Part shown: positions 61,420 to 64,000 of the stretch, piece after piece
How the letters are laid out: each line of letters starts with the position of its first letter
Position numbering within the stretch: position 1 is the stretch's first letter
NCBI RefSeq assembly: GCF_022829685.1
Contig: NZ_JAKSYE010000094.1
Location: 1 to 64,000 of the forward strand
Source: Methylobacterium sp. E-045
GTDB lineage: Bacteria > Pseudomonadota > Alphaproteobacteria > Rhizobiales > Beijerinckiaceae
Direction: 5' to 3'
Length of the DNA: 64,000 nt
Program-made: the position numbers and the translations under genes
Notes under the pieces: generated by a model
The model's input: the letters and a program-made list of their open reading frames with translations, nothing else
What the model was told of the DNA's origin: nothing
Databases searched by the model: none

Positions 61420-61788
61420 ATGAGTGACTTGGTTCGTTATCCTTCGCCGCTGCCGGCCCCCCTCTCCAAGGCGGTGCGTGCGGGGCCGTTTCTGTTTCTC
61501 TCGGGTCAGACCCCGAAGAACCCTGATCTCACGCCCCTGCGCGGTGACATCAAGGCTCAGACCGCGAATACGCTCGATGCCATCAAGGCGACTCTCAATG
61601 AGTTTGGACTGGACCTCGGGGCTGTCATCCGTTGCACGGTATGGCTATCCGACATCGGTTTGATAAAAGATTTCAATGAAATCTACATGGATTACTTTCG
61701 AGATTCACTGCCGGTGCGCAGCACGGTGGAGGCCAAGCTGGTGAACGGCGTGGATGTGGAGATCGAAGTTACTGCGATCATGCCGTGA
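61420..61788 (+). CDS. RidA/YjgF-family enamine/imine deaminase
   Basis: A 122-residue RidA-like trimeric protein. The family blocks VRAGPFLFLSGQTPKNPD, TANTLDAIKATLNEFGLDLG and DYFRDSLPVRSTVEAKL are present with the catalytic Arg (PVRST) and the strand VDVEIEVTAIMP carrying the Glu. GGAG lies 9 bases before the ATG. Downstream of dadA it should speed release of ammonia from reactive 2-imino acids and avoid their damage. Variants with the RST motif are usually active deaminases. Confidence 0.9.
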   Translation: MSDLVRYPSPLPAPLSKAVRAGPFLFLSGQTPKNPDLTPLRGDIKAQTANTLDAIKATLNEFGLDLGAVIRCTVWLSDIGLIKDFNEIYMDYFRDSLPVRSTVEAKLVNGVDVEIEVTAIMP

Positions 61789-61930
61789 TTCAGCTCTCGG
61801 AGCGTCGGCTGCTTGTGAAGCGGGCCGCCTTGCGAGAGGTGCGGGATGCTCGCTCTCCTCCTTGGGCACGACTTTCCGAACGGCCGACGGATCGCTGCTT
61901 CCGGATCACGCCGAGGGCTGTCCGCGCGGG

Positions 61931-62056
61931 TGTCATACCAGACCTCGATGAGTCTGACTCATCGAGGTCTGCCCGCGCGACTGCGCGGCGGCGGTCGTCC
62001 GCCGGATCTCACTGACCCTGACCTATGGGTCAGAGTCAGTGAGACTTGGTATCATG
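61931..62056. repeat. MITE-like element with two nested hairpins
   Basis: Hairpin 1: CAGACCTCGATGAGT (61939-61953) and ACTCATCGAGGTCTG (61957-61971), a perfect 15-bp stem with a 3-base loop. Hairpin 2: TCTCACTGAC and GTCAGTGAGA (arms within 62007-62044), extended by CTGACC/GGTCAG with one mismatch. Outer TCATACCA (61933-61940) and TGGTATCA (62047-62054) are inverted ends, with one mismatch in the last bases. This compact 126-base structure after the ridA stop looks like a miniature mobile element and may also end the transcript. Confidence 0.6.
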
Positions 62057-62146
62057 GAGTGAAAGCAACCCGGCAGCGGGTCCCCAACGTCGGAAAGTCA
62101 CCACGCGATCGGTGTCGCCCCGTCTGAGCTGTTTTCCAACGCTTCG

Positions 62147-62259
62147 CCTCATTCCGAGGTGCCGCGCGGCGGCCTCGGACGAGCCCTCCGGGGATCGGGC
62201 GACGCTTGGAGGGTTCCTTCGAAGTCCCTTGCTCAAGCAAAGGGCGCCTCAGGATGAGG
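62147..62259. repeat. Rhizobial-type interspersed palindromic repeat
   Basis: Begins CCTCATTCCGAGGTGCC and ends GGCGCCTCAGGATGAGG, which are imperfect complements; inner CGAGCCCTCC and GGAGGGTTCC also pair. This long imperfect palindrome is of the kind found in many copies between genes in Methylobacterium and Bradyrhizobium, as I remember it. Not coding. Confidence 0.65.
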
Positions 62260-62281
62260 AGGTCCGATAGGATGATCGGCT

Positions 62282-62387
62282 TTAGAGCATTTTCCGTAAT
62301 CTCTGGATCACGGAAAATGCTCTAACATACTGTGTGGGCGCATTTTCTTCACGCGAGCCGGCATCCACCTCGCTTGAAAATGCTCTA
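62282..62387. repeat. Compound palindromic repeat, AGAGCATTTTC family
   Basis: First hairpin: TTAGAGCATTTTCCGT (62282-62297) and its exact complement at 62310-62325, 16-bp stem with a 12-base loop. Then GCGCATTTTCTTCACGCGAG (62338-62357) and CTCGCTTGAAAATGC (62369-62383), a partly matched arm pair. The 33 bases 62353-62385 are identical to 41204-41236. Interspersed repeat; function unknown. Confidence 0.85.
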
Positions 62388-62559
62388 GTATGAAGATCCA
62401 CCGATAAATTCGATTGAACACTCCATCGGCACATGCATCAAGGCCGAAGATACCTGTGTGCCGTTCCGGACGGAGCGGCTGAGACGGCGCGTCATCGGCC
62501 TATACCCTCGGCTCCGATGACGGAGACAGCCGCGTGTTGCCGCCGCCCGGCGCTTCGCG

Positions 62560-63762
62560 TCAACGTGCCGGGCGCGACGCCGCTAGGGCGCGGGAGAGGG
62601 CCAGCATCACGGCGAGGGTGTCCGCCTCGTCCTGCTCGGCGCCGTGATCGCTGAGCTTGACGATCACCGTGCCGGTGTCGCGGTTGATGTAGACGTACTG
62701 CCCGTAGACGCCGATGGCGGAAATGTCGTCGTCGCCCTCCGGCACGTGCCACCATTGCGCCGAGTAGGGCCAGCCGTCGACCTCCCGGCGGGCGGGGGTC
62801 TCGATCCGCTCGATCCAGCGTGCCGGAACGATGCTCGCGCCGCCGACGCGGCCACGGTCGGCCACCATCAGCCCCAGGCGGATGAAATCCCGGGCCACGG
62901 CGTTGAGGCAGCAGAAGGCCTTCTCCGTCCCGCCCGGCCGGTCGAGATTCCAGGTCGCGTTCGCCTGCGCGCCCATGGGCTTCCAGATCCTCTCCGAGAG
63001 GAGGTCGGCCAGGGGCTTCTTCTCGACCTCCGCGAGGATCAGGCCGAGGATCTCGGTGTCGATGCTGCGGTACTGGCCCGTGCTGCCGGGCTTCGACGAC
63101 AGGGTGGCGTGGTCGCGCACGAAGGCCCGGATGTCGCGGGTGAGGTATAGGCCGGCGGTGCCCGTGAGCGGGTCCCACGGGTCGTAATTCTCCGGCACCG
63201 CGAGCCCGCTCGTCATGTCGAGGAGGTCGCGGACGGTGATGCGGCCGAAGGCCGGCTCGGCCCGCAGATACGGCAGCAGGGTCGCCACAGGGTCGGTCTC
63301 GGCGAGTTTCCCCGCGGCGATCGTCTGGCCGACCAGGAGCGAGACCACCGATTTCGCCACCGACCAGGACGGGAACAGCGTCGCCGGCCCCGCGCCGGGG
63401 CGGTACCATTCATGGATGAGGATTCCGTCCTGGGTCACCAGCAGGGCGTTGGTGTGGGTCGCCTCCAGCATCTCCGCCAGGGGAACGCTGCGTCCCTTCC
63501 AGGAGACCCGGGGGGGAAGCGCGGCGGACCGGACGGGCAGGGCGCGGGACGAGGCCGCCGCCGCCACCTTCCGGCTCGAGAACCACGTGCCCACGGAGGA
63601 GGGGTCGACGATGGCGAGGGCCGCCAGGGTGATCGGGTTCGGCACGCCGAGCAGCGGGCCGATGGCGGCAGCCAGCCCGCCGAGCGCCAGGGCGCCGATC
63701 AGCGCCCCGGCGAGCCAGGGGCGGCGAAAGCGGGGCCGGAGGCGGACGAATCTCGACATCAC
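62560..63762 (-). CDS. Beta-lactamase-fold serine hydrolase (class C/NylB-like)
   Basis: A 400-residue protein with an N-terminal membrane anchor (residues 17-38, LAGALIGALALGGLAAAIG) and a periplasmic serine hydrolase domain. The catalytic S-x-x-K is Ser134-Val-Ala-Lys137 (FPSWSVAKSVVSLLVG), the Tyr is Tyr231 (GQYRSIDTEILG), and GVYGQYVYINRDTG is the region usually holding the third motif. The set, together with RDLLDMTSGL, is like 6-aminohexanoate-dimer hydrolase (NylB) and esterase EstB rather than true beta-lactamases. Substrate: an ester or amide; unknown. It lies 3 bases after the efflux gene on the same strand. Confidence 0.87.
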   Translation of the reverse strand: MMSRFVRLRPRFRRPWLAGALIGALALGGLAAAIGPLLGVPNPITLAALAIVDPSSVGTWFSSRKVAAAASSRALPVRSAALPPRVSWKGRSVPLAEMLEATHTNALLVTQDGILIHEWYRPGAGPATLFPSWSVAKSVVSLLVGQTIAAGKLAETDPVATLLPYLRAEPAFGRITVRDLLDMTSGLAVPENYDPWDPLTGTAGLYLTRDIRAFVRDHATLSSKPGSTGQYRSIDTEILGLILAEVEKKPLADLLSERIWKPMGAQANATWNLDRPGGTEKAFCCLNAVARDFIRLGLMVADRGRVGGASIVPARWIERIETPARREVDGWPYSAQWWHVPEGDDDISAIGVYGQYVYINRDTGTVIVKLSDHGAEQDEADTLAVMLALSRALAASRPAR

Positions 63763-63765
63763 CGC

Positions 63766-64000
63766 TCAGTGAGGCGCGGTCTGGCCCGAGGCGAGGATCG
63801 TCACGCCGACGGCGATCACCGCGATCCCGATCATCATCGGCAGGGTGATCGGCTCCTGGAACAGCAGCGCGCCGCCGAGCGCCGCGCCGACCATGCCGAC
63901 CCCGGCCCAGATCGCGTAGACGATCCCGATGGGCAGCATGTTCATGCTGTTCGACATCAGCCAGAACGCCGTGCCGTAGCCCAGCACCACGACGATCGTC
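63766..64000 (-). CDS. Small multidrug resistance (SMR) efflux protein, 5' end outside the window
   Basis: The visible 78 residues (the last three quarters) show three of four helices: YGTAFWLMSNSMNMLPIGIVY, AIWAGVGMVGAALGGALLF and MMIGIAVIAVGVTILASG. GIVYAIWAGVG is the SMR signature; the essential Glu14 lies in the missing N-terminal part. Exports quaternary ammonium compounds or guanidinium by proton exchange, depending on subtype. The stop TGA is followed after 3 bases by the serine hydrolase gene. Confidence 0.88.
   Translation of the reverse strand, partial: TIVVVLGYGTAFWLMSNSMNMLPIGIVYAIWAGVGMVGAALGGALLFQEPITLPMMIGIAVIAVGVTILASGQTAPH

Overview
The window is high-GC DNA from an alphaproteobacterium. 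The most likely source is a methylotroph of the Methylobacterium/Methylorubrum group. That is an inference from gene style (oxalate:formate antiporter, malonyl-CoA synthetase, N,N-dimethylformamidase-like genes) and from rhizobial-type palindromic intergenic repeats (8754, 41190, 62147, 62282). No rRNA or tRNA gene and no CRISPR array was seen.

Layout. 0.1-1.6 kb is an insertion-sequence graveyard: IS21 istA pieces, a frameshifted IS3-type orfA/orfB, and IS21-like terminal repeats. 1.7-8.2 kb (+) holds a CNNM/CorC-type membrane protein, a small exported protein (-), and a tight stress operon: ECF sigma factor, membrane anti-sigma factor, exported SrpA-type catalase-peroxidase and cytochrome b561, followed by an FAD monooxygenase. 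8.8-22.1 kb (-) is a long catabolic block: SDR dehydrogenase, thiolase, malonyl-CoA synthetase, aldehyde dehydrogenase, MFS carrier, acyl-CoA synthetase, then the valine/isobutyrate set (enoyl-CoA hydratase, 3-hydroxyisobutyrate dehydrogenase, 3-hydroxyisobutyryl-CoA hydrolase, isobutyryl-CoA dehydrogenase) with a divergent LysR regulator. A BASS-type transporter follows at 23.5-24.4 kb.

24.8-38.2 kb is the most interesting part. A divergent AraC regulator faces a minus-strand run: LIV-type ABC transporter (binding protein, two ATPases, two permeases), a DMFase large subunit, an NTF2-like protein, an OprB-type porin and a Cache chemoreceptor. The second permease (LivM type) carries at its cytoplasmic C-terminus a domain that looks like the DMFase small subunit. 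The locus therefore appears to encode detection, outer- and inner-membrane uptake and hydrolysis of a small amide, with the hydrolase possibly tethered to its own transporter.

38.4-46.7 kb holds an MHYT-PAS-GGDEF-EAL protein, repeats, a glyoxalase-fold protein, a broken NTF2-like gene, a second chemoreceptor, two small genes and a UV-damage endonuclease. 46.8-51.9 kb (-) is a heme uptake system (HmuTUV plus a TonB-dependent receptor). 52.4-55.2 kb is an accessory patch with an IS1595 fragment and small hypothetical genes. 55.5-64 kb holds an OxlT-type antiporter, a HdeD-like membrane protein fused to a papain-like domain, a LysR/D-amino-acid dehydrogenase/RidA cluster with a clear operator palindrome, several palindromic repeats, a beta-lactamase-fold serine hydrolase and the 3' part of an SMR efflux gene cut by the window edge.
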